From the NCBI GenBank assembly GCA_001600455.1, contig BCKC01000013.1, forward strand, positions 353,770-417,769: a DNA stretch of 64,000 bases, given 5' to 3'. Position 1 is the stretch's first letter. Every line of letters starts with the position of its first letter. Origin of the DNA: Endocalyx cinctus (Eukaryota; Ascomycota; Sordariomycetes; Amphisphaeriales; Apiosporaceae). Below, one piece after another: positions 32,281 to 43,898 of the stretch. The translations under genes and the position numbers were made by a program. The notes beneath the pieces are model-generated. The model searched no databases and was not told where the DNA came from. It saw nothing but the letters and a program-made list of their open reading frames with translations.

Positions 32281-33464
32281 TCATTCCAATGACAAGGCAC
32301 TCTTTTTATACCAATACCAGTAAGTTTCCATGCCCCAGGTCCCCAGGGAGCGAAGCGCGCGGATGACTGCAAAGATCCCTAACGGGGTTTCGGTATCTCC
32401 GATAGGTAGCTTGACCCAGAGAGACTACTTAGAATTAGACAGGAGCAACACGTAAGGGAGAAGGGTAAACACGTACCACTTTATTCTCATGGAGCGTCGT
32501 GGCGACAAAATACCAATTGTGTCCCTGTATAATCAGCCCGGGGAGGAAGGGAATCATGGGGAAACCGCCAGACTTTGCCTGCTGTCCCAACAGCTTCCAC
32601 TGCGCCGTTTGCCACACGCCAATCTGGACTCCGGCTTCCTCGAAATTCTCGCCTGTCTTCTTCGTCTCGGCGCTGAGAAAGATCGGCCGGTCGCGGACAG
32701 GGAAGTAATCTGTATGGTTAACGACGCGAGCATGGGTGATGACGCATTACCTATAGCCACCGTGGGTGTCGCACCTTGCCCGTCTGCCAGGCTTAAGGGC
32801 CACTCGGCGGGCACCAAAGGGCCAGTGTACCATTTGATTCCACGACGCTTCGTCGTATCGCTTATCGAAGCATTCTAGGCCGTTTGAGAAGATGTCAGTG
32901 ATCTGTCGTACCTCAAGCTTTATATGTTCCTTGTCCTCTCCCGCATTATAAAAGGTAAACTCGTCGAACTCGTCCCAATGCCCGTCAGGATCCCCCTCTT
33001 TCGATTTGTTGATGGTGGGCTTTAAATATACTAGGACTACTTCTCGCTTTGCACCGCACGGTCGGAGCTGACGGATGAGCTTTTTCAATTCTGTCGGAAG
33101 TTGATTGTTGTCTACATTGAGCTGTCGAATAAAAACGGGGTTGTGATAATCGATGGAGAGGGTTAACAAACGCTTGGTCGGCGATCTCGGTCCCGTCGAG
33201 GTATTTGATTGCACATGCGACGATTCGGATCTTGTGTTACTTAAGATCGTAGGAAGATATGACCGTGGTGTTTGCTCAGGGTCAAATTCGGCATCGATAT
33301 CGGTAGTGCAAGTTCGACGGCGCTTATTAGTAGATATGTTTATTGAGAGGCCGTTAGAACTGGGTGACGTGACTGGTTGTTCGTACTGATCGAGCGTACG
33401 CTTTGTTTGTTGACTAAGGCGTATTAAGGTTTTCAATCCCGCCGAGCCAATCTGAAATATTCAT
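32281..33464 (-). pseudogene. PD-(D/E)XK nuclease-like fungal protein, nearly complete but broken
   Basis: The start is probably ATG 33464 (MNISDWLGGIENL), with a one-base frame shift near 33430 into the long frame 33436-32747. That frame has a disordered Ser/Thr region, then TKRLLTLSIDYHNPVFIRQL and FDKRYDEASWNQMVHWPF. An in-frame TAA at 32749-32747 interrupts it, after which it continues VNHTDYFPVRDRPIFLSAET with E-T-K (E-x-K motif), VQIGVWQTAQWKLL and FLPGLIIQGHNWYFVATT. Intron 32476-32425 (GTACGT...AAGTAG) joins HENKV to SLWVKLPIGDTETPLGIFAV, and the gene ends YWYWYKK before TGA 32281. The segment that should hold the Pro-Asp of the nuclease motif is not readable. These proteins are widespread fungal accessory genes of unknown role. 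Confidence 0.75.
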
Positions 33465-35083
33465 TAGGCCTAATTTTGCATAGATAAAGAAAAGATTATA
33501 GAATGGAAGCGCGGAAAATAAGCCTGTCTTGTGGATAACCTGATACTGCCAATATATACCGCCTTGAAACTAAACATTTTGGGCAATCCCGCAACCTACC
33601 GTTACTATGACAACATTACTTCCTTACCATTTCTCACTTCGAAATAATAATAACTTCACCCAGTTAGGTATTACCGTAACAATCATACAACGTTTTATAC
33701 TTTACTCCACTTGTTTAACTTAGTAATATAAAAATGAAACTTACGGTTGGAATACTATATATACCTGTGGGAAGGAGAAAGAGGAGATCTCGTGCACAGG
33801 ACTGATAGTAGTAGTACTAGCGCAATACAGCTGTAAAATCAACATGGATTACGTCAAGATAATCAACGGATAACCGCGAATTACGCACTTTTTACAGAAT
33901 TTATATCTATCACAAATTCTTGGGTAGATTTATGGAAAATATCTATCATCAAGCCACTTAACGGAAATGTCACTCTAACCAGTACGACCTTCCTTCCCTT
34001 CGTAGAATTCTAGATCCTAGCTCGTCGAATCAATCTTATCCACCTATCCTAATCGGCCAATTTCCTTGTCTCTCCCTCTTTCACCCTCCCGCTCGTGCAT
34101 ATATATCCTATAGGCGTATGCATGACATCCTTAATCTTAAGCCAGAGGGTAAGCCAGTCGAGAATCTAAAGTTATGAATGCTAACATAACCAGTCGTAGA
34201 GCCTCTCCGTCATTATCCACTCATTTTATCTTCTGATAAATTTAGCTCGAAGTAACATTGGTCATGTTGAAGCTTGTATTATGAATAATCCTCTGAAGTG
34301 GACTACAAGGCCTAGATCGAGAACAAGTGGGTTGTGTACAGGGTGCAGTATAACTGAAGGAAAGGGTTCGAACAATGTGATGAAGGAACGTCAGACCCGC
34401 TACCGACAATTCAATGATGAAGAGGATGACCGACGAGCACAAGAACAGGTCTATGGCCGTGATTATGGAAATGGTCAAAAACCGTAACACGATGGGCACC
34501 TGAGACAGATTAAGCTCGGTGGTCAGGTTTGATGATAATTGCCAACGAGTTTCCAATTAAAACCGTGTGGGGGATTTTACGCGTACGAATAGGGAATACT
34601 CATGATTCCTTAGCGACCCCTGTACTGAGGAACGGGAGTCATTGGTATCACGCATACCGCCTACCTCCCGACGTTATCGGAATTTACCTTCTCCTTCGCA
34701 TTCACTCATACCATCTCAGTCGAACAATTGCCCATTTTAGAATGTCATGTTTCTATTCAATTGAAGCCCGAAGTCAAGATGGCATCAAAAGAGAATACAG
34801 TAAAAGGCGAAATGGGTAAAAAGAAAGATAGGGGAGAATTAGGGTTAATGGTGAAGGTACTGTAGAAAAGTAGACCGAGCGGGGTTGGCGGAGGATTGTA
34901 AGTAGCTATTTTTAGGCCTATCTATAACCGCTTAGAGGGTGGCGAGGGCATGACGGTAACTGACAAATAGGAGGATAACTAGGTGCCTGAGATAGTAAGT
35001 TCTTAGGCATTAGATATTTATAAGATACGACTGATGCAACTTAGGCACAATCTATTCTACAGAGGTCTTCATCTATTGTAACG
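33465..35083. other. intergenic, 1.6 kb
   Basis: Mostly AT-rich. A minus frame at 34556-34242 encodes a hydrophobic stretch (VLRFLTISIITAIDLFLC), but it starts at a non-ATG codon and has no homology that I can name. Nothing else supported. Confidence 0.35.
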
Positions 35084-35876
35084 ATGTCGGTACTATCACT
35101 AACCTCCGGCTCGTATCTAAATTCTTCAGCCGAGTTTATGAAGGCGGAGAAATATCCATTATTAAGGAGATAATGGAACGAACTGCAGACGATCCCTTCA
35201 CGGGGAGCTCTAGAATCGGCAGTTGTTGATGTTTGTGTGGAGGTTGAGGTGAATTCTTTTGTCATGCGATACCTGAAAGAAGCCGAGATCCCGCCAACTT
35301 TCTACACTATGAATAACCTCGCCAAAATTCAGGATCTTGCCGCCGGGACCGCCCGGCTATCATGTATTCCTAATATGTCGGACGAAATGGTGAGGAGCGC
35401 TAACGCCAACCTCAAAATCCGCGCGCTCTTGCGAACCGAAATCGGGAAGAATCTATTTTACGGAAACCCTAGGAGCAACAAAGCGCCGTATCCCACTTGG
35501 GAAGAGAGTTACTGGCGCAGCTTTACGAATGGCGAGATCGGCGATCTTGCCCTTGCCAAGATAATCTTGCTTCACGCTCTCGAACTCGGTAAGTGTATCT
35601 ACTCTCGAGAAAAATATCGTGAAAATCTAATTAGTCATAGCGCTTCAAAATAGCTCTTGGTTTCAAAACGGCAAGACCACTAATCCTCGTGAGGAGTGGG
35701 AGATTGCCGTGCTAAAGATTGCAGCGCAGAATGTAGGACTTGTTATGATGTACGATTGGGCCGTCGTGTCTCCGATGCATCTCGATTCTAACCGTTCGCA
35801 TTGGCACCTCACGACCTACCAGCAGGCGCGGGGCCTCTCTTCGATCACTAGCATCGCAATGGATTTTTTTCTCTAA
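35084..35876 (+). CDS. unknown two-exon protein, probable N-terminal nonsense codon
   Basis: Exon 1 is open from ATG 35264 to 35588; intron 35589-35640 (GTAAGT...AATTAGTCATAG) restores the frame into exon 2, 35641-35876, giving 186 residues. The same frame extends upstream to ATG 35084 but carries TAA at 35171-35173, which could be a CAA-to-TAA change, so the original protein may have started at 35084. Coding features: NLKIRALLRTEIGKNLFYGN, TWEESYWRSFTNGEIGDLAL, and exon 2 NVGLVMMYDWAVVSPMHLDS. GC content is raised relative to the flanks. No family recognised. Confidence 0.5.
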
Positions 35877-36157
35877 AACATGAGAAATTTTCAGGGTATA
35901 TCGTGAAAGTCCTTCGGATAGACGAAGGGATTAGAATGAGGGGAAATAGGGATTACTAAGATGATTGGAAGTGTTCAAGTTACAGCAGGCAGTTTTATGA
36001 AAATGATTTATTAGGAAGAAAGCTATGGAAGATAGTAATAAACAGTGTCTGAACTTAAGTTTTCTGCGTGTTGTTCGTTGGCGTTGGACTGAAACGATCC
36101 TTAATACTATCGTTAATCTATTCAATCGATGCTTCCTGTGATAATCGGCCAAACTGC

Positions 36158-36598
36158 TCAACAGTTGGGGAAAACATTGAAACATACTCCATCTATAATT
36201 CGTTGAAATTCTTTCATAAAAGTTTCATGATCGTTGCGTAATCGGTCTACTTTTTTATTCCAATCCACCTGCTTGGCCACCTCGATGTCCTCGTTGTCCA
36301 TGTGGTCAAATGGTTGTTTGTGGTGCATTTGGATAGATAGTTCCTGAAGCCTAAGCGCTGCTTCCATCGCCACTACCTGCGCGTAAGAATAAGTGCTCTC
36401 CACTTTATCGACGATACCATCAATAACCTCCTGCCCATAACGGCACTTGATAAACTGTAAAAGAAGTGAAGCTGGAAGATCCTTTATCGTAACGGATAAC
36501 ACATTCCCAGTTTCTTTAATGTCACTGCGTACGGGACATATCTTGTATTCAACGTCATCGGTAACCACGTATGCATCTTCGCATTTAATAATGTACAT
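36158..36598 (-). CDS. unknown 146-aa protein, relative of the 15531-16115 ORF
   Basis: The first in-frame ATG is at 36598. YIIKCEDAYVVTDDVEYKIC then LSVTIKDLPASLLLQFIKCR match, in order and spacing, VCTDGFMCTRVGPKYKLKP and YITVEDMTVSMALRFVEDKF of the ORF at 15531-16115, and both continue with a helical YAQVVAMEAALRL / LPQLVGLRAVEQL segment. A BTB-like fold is possible but unproven. The C-terminal 40 residues form a charged helix. Intact in this window. Confidence 0.45.
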   Translation of the reverse strand: MYIIKCEDAYVVTDDVEYKICPVRSDIKETGNVLSVTIKDLPASLLLQFIKCRYGQEVIDGIVDKVESTYSYAQVVAMEAALRLQELSIQMHHKQPFDHMDNEDIEVAKQVDWNKKVDRLRNDHETFMKEFQRIIDGVCFNVFPNC

Positions 36599-39550
36599 TT
36601 CTTCGGAGGTGTCCAAGAAAATGAACAGGAGAAGATTGGACAGGCAAACCGTATCATTTCATAGACAAGTCGGAACATGTATACAGAAAAGGCTTCCATC
36701 TTCTTCGAAGTGAAAGTATTGTTCGGCCGTGAAATTATAATATTCGTTCGTTACGCTAGCTCATCCGGTATTAGGCAAAAGGAGATCTCGTCACCTACTA
36801 GTGGGTTAAGTCTATATATCTGTTTAACATCCGGTCCTCCCGTCGAACTTGCCTGCCTTAATCTACCGATCGAAACTCAAATTCGAGGTTGACTTGAGAC
36901 ATATGAAGCCAAGTTTGAGGTGCAGGCAATTATACCACGCTTGGTCGAAGGTTCTCCTAAAAATAAGTAGTCAATGCGATCTTTAACCCCTAGATGAAAT
37001 ATCTTTCACTTTATTCACTCAGCTACAGCTTACGAGGTGATGCTGCTGATAATAAGTCTGATCATTAAATGGAATAAGTCAAATACCATCAAGTATTTAT
37101 CTACTAACGTACGTCACAGTCCTATACATACTTTGACCTTGTTCGCTAGGTATATCTCGGTACCTTGTATATTTTGGACGATTCAGCGGTAATAACGAAA
37201 GAAACTTTCTTCGGTTCTTACAATAAGGTCGGAAAATACGTCCTGGAAGTCGAAGATATCAAGGCTGAGTAGAATGAGAGTGGCGTATGGCCGGTATCAA
37301 TAACCGGGGCTAAGTACCGCCCACCCAGAGGTAAACCGCCAGGACGTCCAGACCACCAACCAACCACAGGATATAATAATATACAACAAGATACAAGCGT
37401 ACCACCTAGGTTCTGGCTTCAGGAACCAGGCCAGGTGGAAATATGCACGTCACACACGTACTGGAAGCTTCGAAATCAGCTGGAAGGGGTTGAACCGGCG
37501 AACCCTGATCAACGTACGCAACGGGAGGTCTACCAGGTCAACAAGGCCCTAGATAAGAGTTAGTTACATAACGGATAATAATAGAACCTTGGAAGGGAGC
37601 TGGAAGCACCCTGGACCAGGCTGTACGGTTTCTAAGTAGTAAACGTAAGAAAATCATAACTGGCCCGAATCTAAAGCTCACTGAGATCGGTGACGTATAC
37701 AAGGCTCGGGAGGGCGCCTGCCAGGTTGAAAGTACCACAATTGAATCGAGATAGTCGTGACTACTTAAGTAGTCCAGATCGCCGTATTGTTGTTAGCGAC
37801 GAGATGGTGTAAATAAATAGTTGGGAGTGGTTAAAAATGGTTAACCAGGGTGGCCAAAAAGCAAGACTAGCCAACAAGGGGTAGGATACGAGAAGGATTA
37901 CCATTTGAAGCTGTCAGTTCGAAGCTTAGTCCTGAATAACGCTATTAAGAGAAGGGTCAGGTCAATAGCGTTTTCACGAGACATGCCTATCGATGAGCCA
38001 CAATTTATATACAGGAATCAGTGAATGTTTAACGACACGCGCTTCTGGAGCCTCCGATCAAAAGCTGAATAATCAGAAACGGACTACGCATGCACAAGTA
38101 GGCGTTATTAAAGGACAACACGATGCTGATACATGTTTTGAAACCACGTAGGAGCCTGTGTTCCCTAGTTAGCGGGCTTCTACCCATCTTGGCTTTATCA
38201 ACTGTCATCCTTACCTCTGTATCGCTGATTAATTACAGGAGCATACAGTGATTGTATGCATCTATCCTCATACATGTATTTTTAATACAAGGGCAGGCCC
38301 TCAAAGGGCTCAACCAAGCAAGTTTAGGGATTAACAACTCTCAAAAAGAGGCCACTAATGACTGTATGGATAGGAGGGCTATGGGTTCTCCTATCCTCCA
38401 AGTTGTCAGAGACGGTGTTCCAACGGAGGTTGTCTTTCAGGTGCCTACCAATCAAGAAAGGACGTCTGCATGTTGAACGTGTCTTATTAGCTGACCGCTC
38501 CGCCAAAAGAAATCCAGGTCGGGAGCAAATGAAATTTCAGCTCTGTTTCGTATTTTTTAGCCAATTCCACGGCAGGATATTCCTGCTTTCCAGTATTGCC
38601 AAGATAGAAGTCTTAGAGGTTGGGGTTCCTTTTGCCAGTTTCCCTTGAGCTTAGGCTCAGCTCACTGTGATTAGGAAAGGGAAGAAAGCAGGCCGCCCAG
38701 ACAGTAAATAGAATCTTTATCAATTAGCATATTTTCAGTGGTTATTTTCCCGCACCTCATTTTTGGAAACATTTTACTGTTTCCATATATACAAGCATCT
38801 AGGTATTTGATCTAAGTATATCGCTCGTCTATAGCAGTCATCCTAATTATTTCCATCCACTAGCTGCCGGATAAGAAAATGCTTCGAGATAAAAGAATTT
38901 AAACCGTGACAAGTAACAAGCCACGGCGCAATAGGCTATGGGAACGATGGGATAATTACCCGCGTCCTATTTCCGCGTTGGGGCATGTGACATGTTACCT
39001 TGGAATTCATTAGCATGATCTAGATATCAGCCGAGGCGTTATGTTCTAAGCTCGTCCATGCATGAAGATGTGAGCATTTCGAATATTAGCAGGTGGCAAT
39101 GGGAACTGGCCCTTTTTTTTTTGGGGGGGGGGGGGGGGGGGCGGGGGCGGGGCACATTATTGGGCGTCACGGGTTAATGAGTATGGAGGCAGCCTTAGAT
39201 CAACCTCTGGTCTGCCTTTACGAGACCCGGTGGACAGACTTCGTCAAGTTTATAATAACCTAATTGAGTGCGTTAAACGACTAAACAATAATTCCACTTG
39301 AACCCATCGAAGCTCGTATTCAACTAGTTATCGATTTATCCACCGCTGACGGGCGGTCACGGCTGTCCCCTATCTACACACCCATAATTCAGGGGCGCCA
39401 TAATTACATTATAACCGAATTCCAGGTCATACCCTTTGCGATGCTAATCATCATTTTTACCACTACTCTTGATAGTAAACCTCTCTGAGAACTAATATTT
39501 GCCAGCGATGAAATGGCCTTTCGAGATAACTAGGCTATTAACATAGATGT
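36599..39550. other. gene-poor stretch, 3 kb
   Basis: AT-rich with two GC-richer islands. At 37293-37563 the plus strand is open for about 90 codons without an ATG (GAKYRPPRGKPPGRPDHQPT, then WLQEPGQVEICTSHTYWKL); this could be a relic of a gene or element ORF. At 38252-38648 a short frame is open without recognisable motif. A composite tract T10-G19-C-G5-C-G4 lies at 39113-39152. Confidence 0.4.
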
Positions 39551-40412
39551 CTACGTCCTCGAAACTGTCTCGTCGTCAAAACTTCCTCTCGTGATTTCCT
39601 GCTCTCTGCATGCGTCTGCTTCGCCGGAATCTCCAAACCGTGTTCTTACACCTCTGAGAGCCTTCTGATGAGAACAAGATTCAGAAAGCCTCATGGAACA
39701 ATACATATCCAAAACCACTGCGGGCGGCGTATGTTCCATACGATCATTAAATTGACGAGGTTGGAAATACGGAACGAGTCGTACCTTCGGAAGATAAATG
39801 TAGCAGGCGTTGATGACTGAAAATGCGACTTGTTCCAAAATTTCCCCATTAGCTTTAGTATCAATCATGTTGAACTTGGTAAATTCCGAAAGATAGTCGC
39901 CACAGTCCCTGACGGGAACGAATATTTCAGTTGAATGTAAGGTCCGATAGTATGAAAGAAGAGCGAACGTAGGTAAAACGAACTCTCCGGGGGTTAATTC
40001 GTCTAGTAGAATTTCGGCAACGGCCCTGCCGAAGGCGCGACCTGTGTTAGTCGATGCCCATTCTTGAAGATGTTCAGATAGACCCGGCTTGTTGGTCTTG
40101 AAGCATAAGTCCAGCGGCCTCTTGACTCTGCCAAGTATCAGTAGTTACTCACTCCTAACCATCGAGCCAGACTCACGGAAAAGTCATTTGTAGTTGTGCT
40201 GATAGTTTGAAGTGAAGATGGCGCTGACGCCAATAGCCGGAGGCAAGTTCACAGAAAGGGAAGCGACTCCACCAAGTTTCATCCCCGTAGGGAGTAATTA
40301 GAATAGTCAAGAGCTTCATTGTTATAGTTCGTCGGAAAGTAATAGCTATTAAACCTTGGGAGTGCGCGATGTTAACGGCGGGCGTGGCAGGCATTGCTGG
40401 CGAGCAAGGCAT
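39551..40412 (-). CDS. unknown 270-aa two-exon protein
   Basis: From ATG 40412, exon 1 runs to 40177; the 49-bp intron 40176-40128 has GTGAGT, a TACTGAT-type branch site and TTGGCAG; exon 2 is 40127-39551. The joined frame is exactly 271 codons with no internal stop. Exon 2 has coding character (GLSEHLQEWASTNTGRAFGR, EILLDELTPGEFVLPTFALL, ACYIYLPKVRLVPYFQPRQF). The predicted protein is mixed alpha/beta with no membrane segment or signal peptide. Without the intron, exon 1 alone would end at TGA 40175-40173. Family not recognised. Confidence 0.5.
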
Positions 40413-42549
40413 TAGAGTGATATCAGATTGTTTCGTCGTTGCCGATCCGTAATCGATCGATCGATTTACTTCGTACTTAGACCGATGTATAGAAGTACAT
40501 GCATAACCACTCGATAAAGGAGAGGAGATAACAGGAGGGAAATCAAAATAATTGCTATGAGCCTGAATATATGGCCTCTCTCTAGATAGTCTCGGGGCGG
40601 TAGCCAGCTCATTCCTGGACTTCGTTAATTTCGTCTTTATATGTATTGAGGAGGTATAGGATGTATGGTAGAGGCGGGTAGTATATCATCAGTAGAGTAG
40701 TAACAAACATCAATTTATGGTATTGACATGTACTCGAATTTGAAAACGTCTCCTCCTTTACTTACCTCGGGAAAATCGACCCTAATATTTATCGCTCGCT
40801 TGATCGAATGATAAACCCGGGGTGCACACGAAATACGATATTGACGACAAAATCGGAGGTGCCGATCGTTTATGCGAGGCCGGTCAATCCATAATTTCGG
40901 CGGAGTCAATCTGCCGGGTGGCGAAGCGCCAGCGCTAACTCGGTCACATAATTGACAATGAGTCCAATCAGCGCAGCCATGCGCCATGTCCGGTTAGTCC
41001 ACAGAGATTCCGAATTGGAAACGCTGCCGTTCCGTGGTGAATTCACCGCCTCTACTAGCTGCGACGGATGCTTGGCAAATTGATATGGGAGGGTGCGATC
41101 AAAAGCTCTATCCCTCCCAGATTTCATATCCAGCCGGACTATAGATATTTCGACGGGAAAACGTCACATCCACCCCCGAGAGCTCTCATAACTCCAGACT
41201 AAATCTTTATAAGCGCCGTGGCGTGCCATCAGATTAACTAAGACATATTATGGTGTTATTTCCAGGACCAGGTGTCCCCGGTATTAGGTATTTGATGGCA
41301 ATAAGGGCTAAATTCCGAATACGGCTTTTATCAGGTAGTTAACGGGAGTCACATATAACTCTGTACGCACCAGTAATTACGCTTCAATTCAGCCGGCGCG
41401 GCTTTCGGGAATGCCGGACGCCCGGGTGGATTTTCCGGTCCTCGTGACATGTTCAAATATCTTTTAAAATCATAGCACCTGTTGAGCCCGACGACGTCCA
41501 CACCGGTCGTGCTCATCCACGACGCTTTGTCGCGGCGCAACTGTTGAACCGTTGGAAACCCTCCGCCGATCCATTATTACTAGCACTAAGAGCAGTTCGA
41601 TTATAAAAACGAACATGTCAGCTGCCAATAATGTACCGCCTCATAGCGTCGTGGTTAGTGAAAACAATAAGTACTGCCCTTGCTTCACGCTACACCCCAC
41701 GGTCGTAGTAAGTCCTTATAGTGGGGTCCGTGGGGTACTCGACCCATAAATTAGCGTATACCTACTACTGTAACTTAGTGCAGTATTTACCAATCCACAC
41801 CCAGTTTTAGCTTTAAAAAACAGCCTACGCTAGTTAAGAAAAAAAAAAAACGCGAATATACTTAGCACTCTTATAAACGACAATAACTACTAATCAAAGC
41901 ACTCACCGGCGGCCAGTCATTACAGGAAAGGAAGTTGGCTACCACTGACCCTTCGTTCCGGCTCTTAGTCCAAAGGCCGTTCACCCTCGGACAGCCGAGC
42001 TGAAAAGAGCTTAGGGGGCAATTATTTAGTTGCTGAACTTATTCAAGTGATTATTTTTTATAATTTTTATCAGTTGATATAAATGAAGAAACAGATCTGA
42101 GGTGTCCGTAACTAGACTGTAAAAGAAATAGTCCGCCCTCCACACCCTTTGGCTCATTGAAGGCACTTCGCGTGCATTTCCAACAGCGTAAGATTTATCC
42201 TCTTTATCAGCTTCAGCTACAGAGTGCTAATGCCTCCTACAGACGTAGTGCGCAAAGAAGTTTGTGTATGCTGCTATAAGCTATTATATTCAGCACGCGC
42301 ATACATAAGGCATATCGAAATCCATAAGGATGTCATTGGCAGGAATGCTGACCATATATTAGCGCTGCGAGTATACTAGTACACTAGGAAGATGCCACAT
42401 TAGGACCATTAATTGCCGAGAAAAGAAACATTACCTGACCAACGGCAAATCACATTTCCACTGTCCCTGAAACCAATTCTTTCCTTGCCCAAAGCACTTC
42501 ACTTCGCCTCTGCGAGCCGTGACTAATTATTCATACAGTCCTAGATCAC
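40413..42549. other. mostly non-coding, with decayed minus-strand frames
   Basis: Between 41580 and 40715 the minus strand holds several GC-richer frames (FPTVQQLRRDKASWMSTTGV, VGLNRCYDFKRYLNMSRGPE, later QLVEAVNSPRNGSVSNSESL and WRMAALIGLIVNYVTELALA) in different registers. They may be exons of a decayed gene, but no family or full gene model could be built. From 41750 to 42549 it is AT-rich and empty. Confidence 0.35.
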
Positions 42550-43000
42550 ATGGAGTCACAGGCTCGAAGTCGACCCTACCCCCCTTATCTCTACCGTGCT
42601 CATGTCTATGGCCACCCGTATCCGCGATTTATCAACGAAAACAACATCTATAACGACAGCTTTGCATCTGACCTTCACCTTGCTATCGAATTCGAGATAG
42701 AGAATACAATCGAGGCCTCAATTGGAAGTCCAACTGAGGACTACACACCTGATGAGTTGTTCGAATGCCTTTGTGAACACTTAAACAAAACCCAGACCGG
42801 GATCAAGCATTCCCCTCTGTTGTCGTTCAGTGGAAACTTTCAATGGACAGCACAAAGGTCTTGCAAGGTGGGCTAATGCGCTACTCTTTATCAGGTGCCG
42901 GGCTTAGGCGTTTTTGATGCTCGGAAAATAAAAGCCACAGGCGTGCACCTCTGGAGTCACAGATATGCTTAGCTTTCTGGATTCTACATTAATACCTATG
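42550..43000 (+). pseudogene. DUF7587-like fungal protein, frame-shifted
   Basis: From ATG 42550 the frame is open for 108 codons (PYPPYLYRAHVYGHPYPRF, FECLCEHLNKTQTGIKHSPL, LLSFSGNFQWT) and ends at TAA 42876. A second frame carries on HKGLARWANALLFIR and a third VPGLGVFDARKIKATGVHLW before a TAG near 42969. The order - opening FLYR-V segment, then H/NKTxxxSPLLSFSG with an alpha-helical W-A region, then an I-D/DARKI strand - is what I recall of DUF7587 proteins. One-base shifts at about 42857 and 42892 break it. Splicing could explain one of the shifts. Confidence 0.45.
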
Positions 43001-43206
43001 GTTAACATGCCCCAACACTTGCGGCGATGGGCACGTAATGCCGATGAGTATATCAACATGTGAGCTAAGATAAACGAGATAACTAGTATCATCACAGCCG
43101 AATATCGAGGCCGCTATCCGAAGGATTTCCTCACTAATGGCATAATATTTCAAAATGAGCGGTAATATTTAAGGGAACTAACATAATAAGGTACTGTATT
43201 GGTGCT

Positions 43207-43898
43207 TTACGGGCCCCACGCCGCGCTCGTGCTAGAGCCCATCTCGACACTCGACCTGCTTCTAGTGCTCCGCGTCACGAGTGTCGGACTCGGTCCGGGC
43301 TCAAACATCCCGTGCTCCTCAACGTAGGTTTGATATAAGTCTCCACCATTTGCGAAATAGTAGTAAGGGGGCCGGAAGTTTGGTAGTATACTTACATGTT
43401 TCCTCTCGGCGGGGTTGTGTTCACCAAATAGATCCAGGCTTTCGGTATCGCTGTCAAACCGAAGCCAGTAATCGGGGCAATCTAAAATGGAAATATCCTG
43501 GGTGGACCTGGACCTGGTATTATCTGAACACCTTAGCTTATTACATGTAGACTTCCCCGCAATATTGTGCTTGTAAGAATCGGTATCGCAGCTATTATGC
43601 CGTTTAAAAGATGATTGAAGCTCCGGAGAGCCGGCTGTAGTGCGGGGAATCTGTTGGGCAGATCCTGCGGCTGAATTCACAAAATTAGAGTCAGTCGACT
43701 TATCGAGACTGCCCCAGAAGCTGATAGAAGAAAGTTGCTGTATATGATCAGGGATGTTGTCGGATACCGTATGAATACCCTGGTCGTGAGGAGTTAGTCC
43801 TGTTAGACTCAAAGGCGATAACTATGTGTTTCTTGGTAACTACCTTAGCGTTGGTGGATGGGTAAAGGTCGATGTCTTGTGTAATATTAGCATCCATG
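43207..43898 (-). CDS. unknown Ser-rich protein, uncertain 5' end
   Basis: The minus strand is open for 201 codons from 43812, but this frame has no early ATG and an in-frame TAG lies just upstream. A nearby ATG at 43898 opens another frame reading MDANITQDIDLYPSTNAKVV. The two would join if a very short intron or a one-base indel lies near 43815-43835. The protein is Ser/Thr/Asp-rich and probably disordered (FGEHNPAERKHVSILPNFRP near the middle). No domain recognised. Confidence 0.35.

Noticed and set aside
37293..37563. Open frame of about 90 codons resembling a retroelement gag or gene exon
   Set aside because: No ATG, no zinc knuckle, protease or polymerase motif nearby and no repeat copy in the window.
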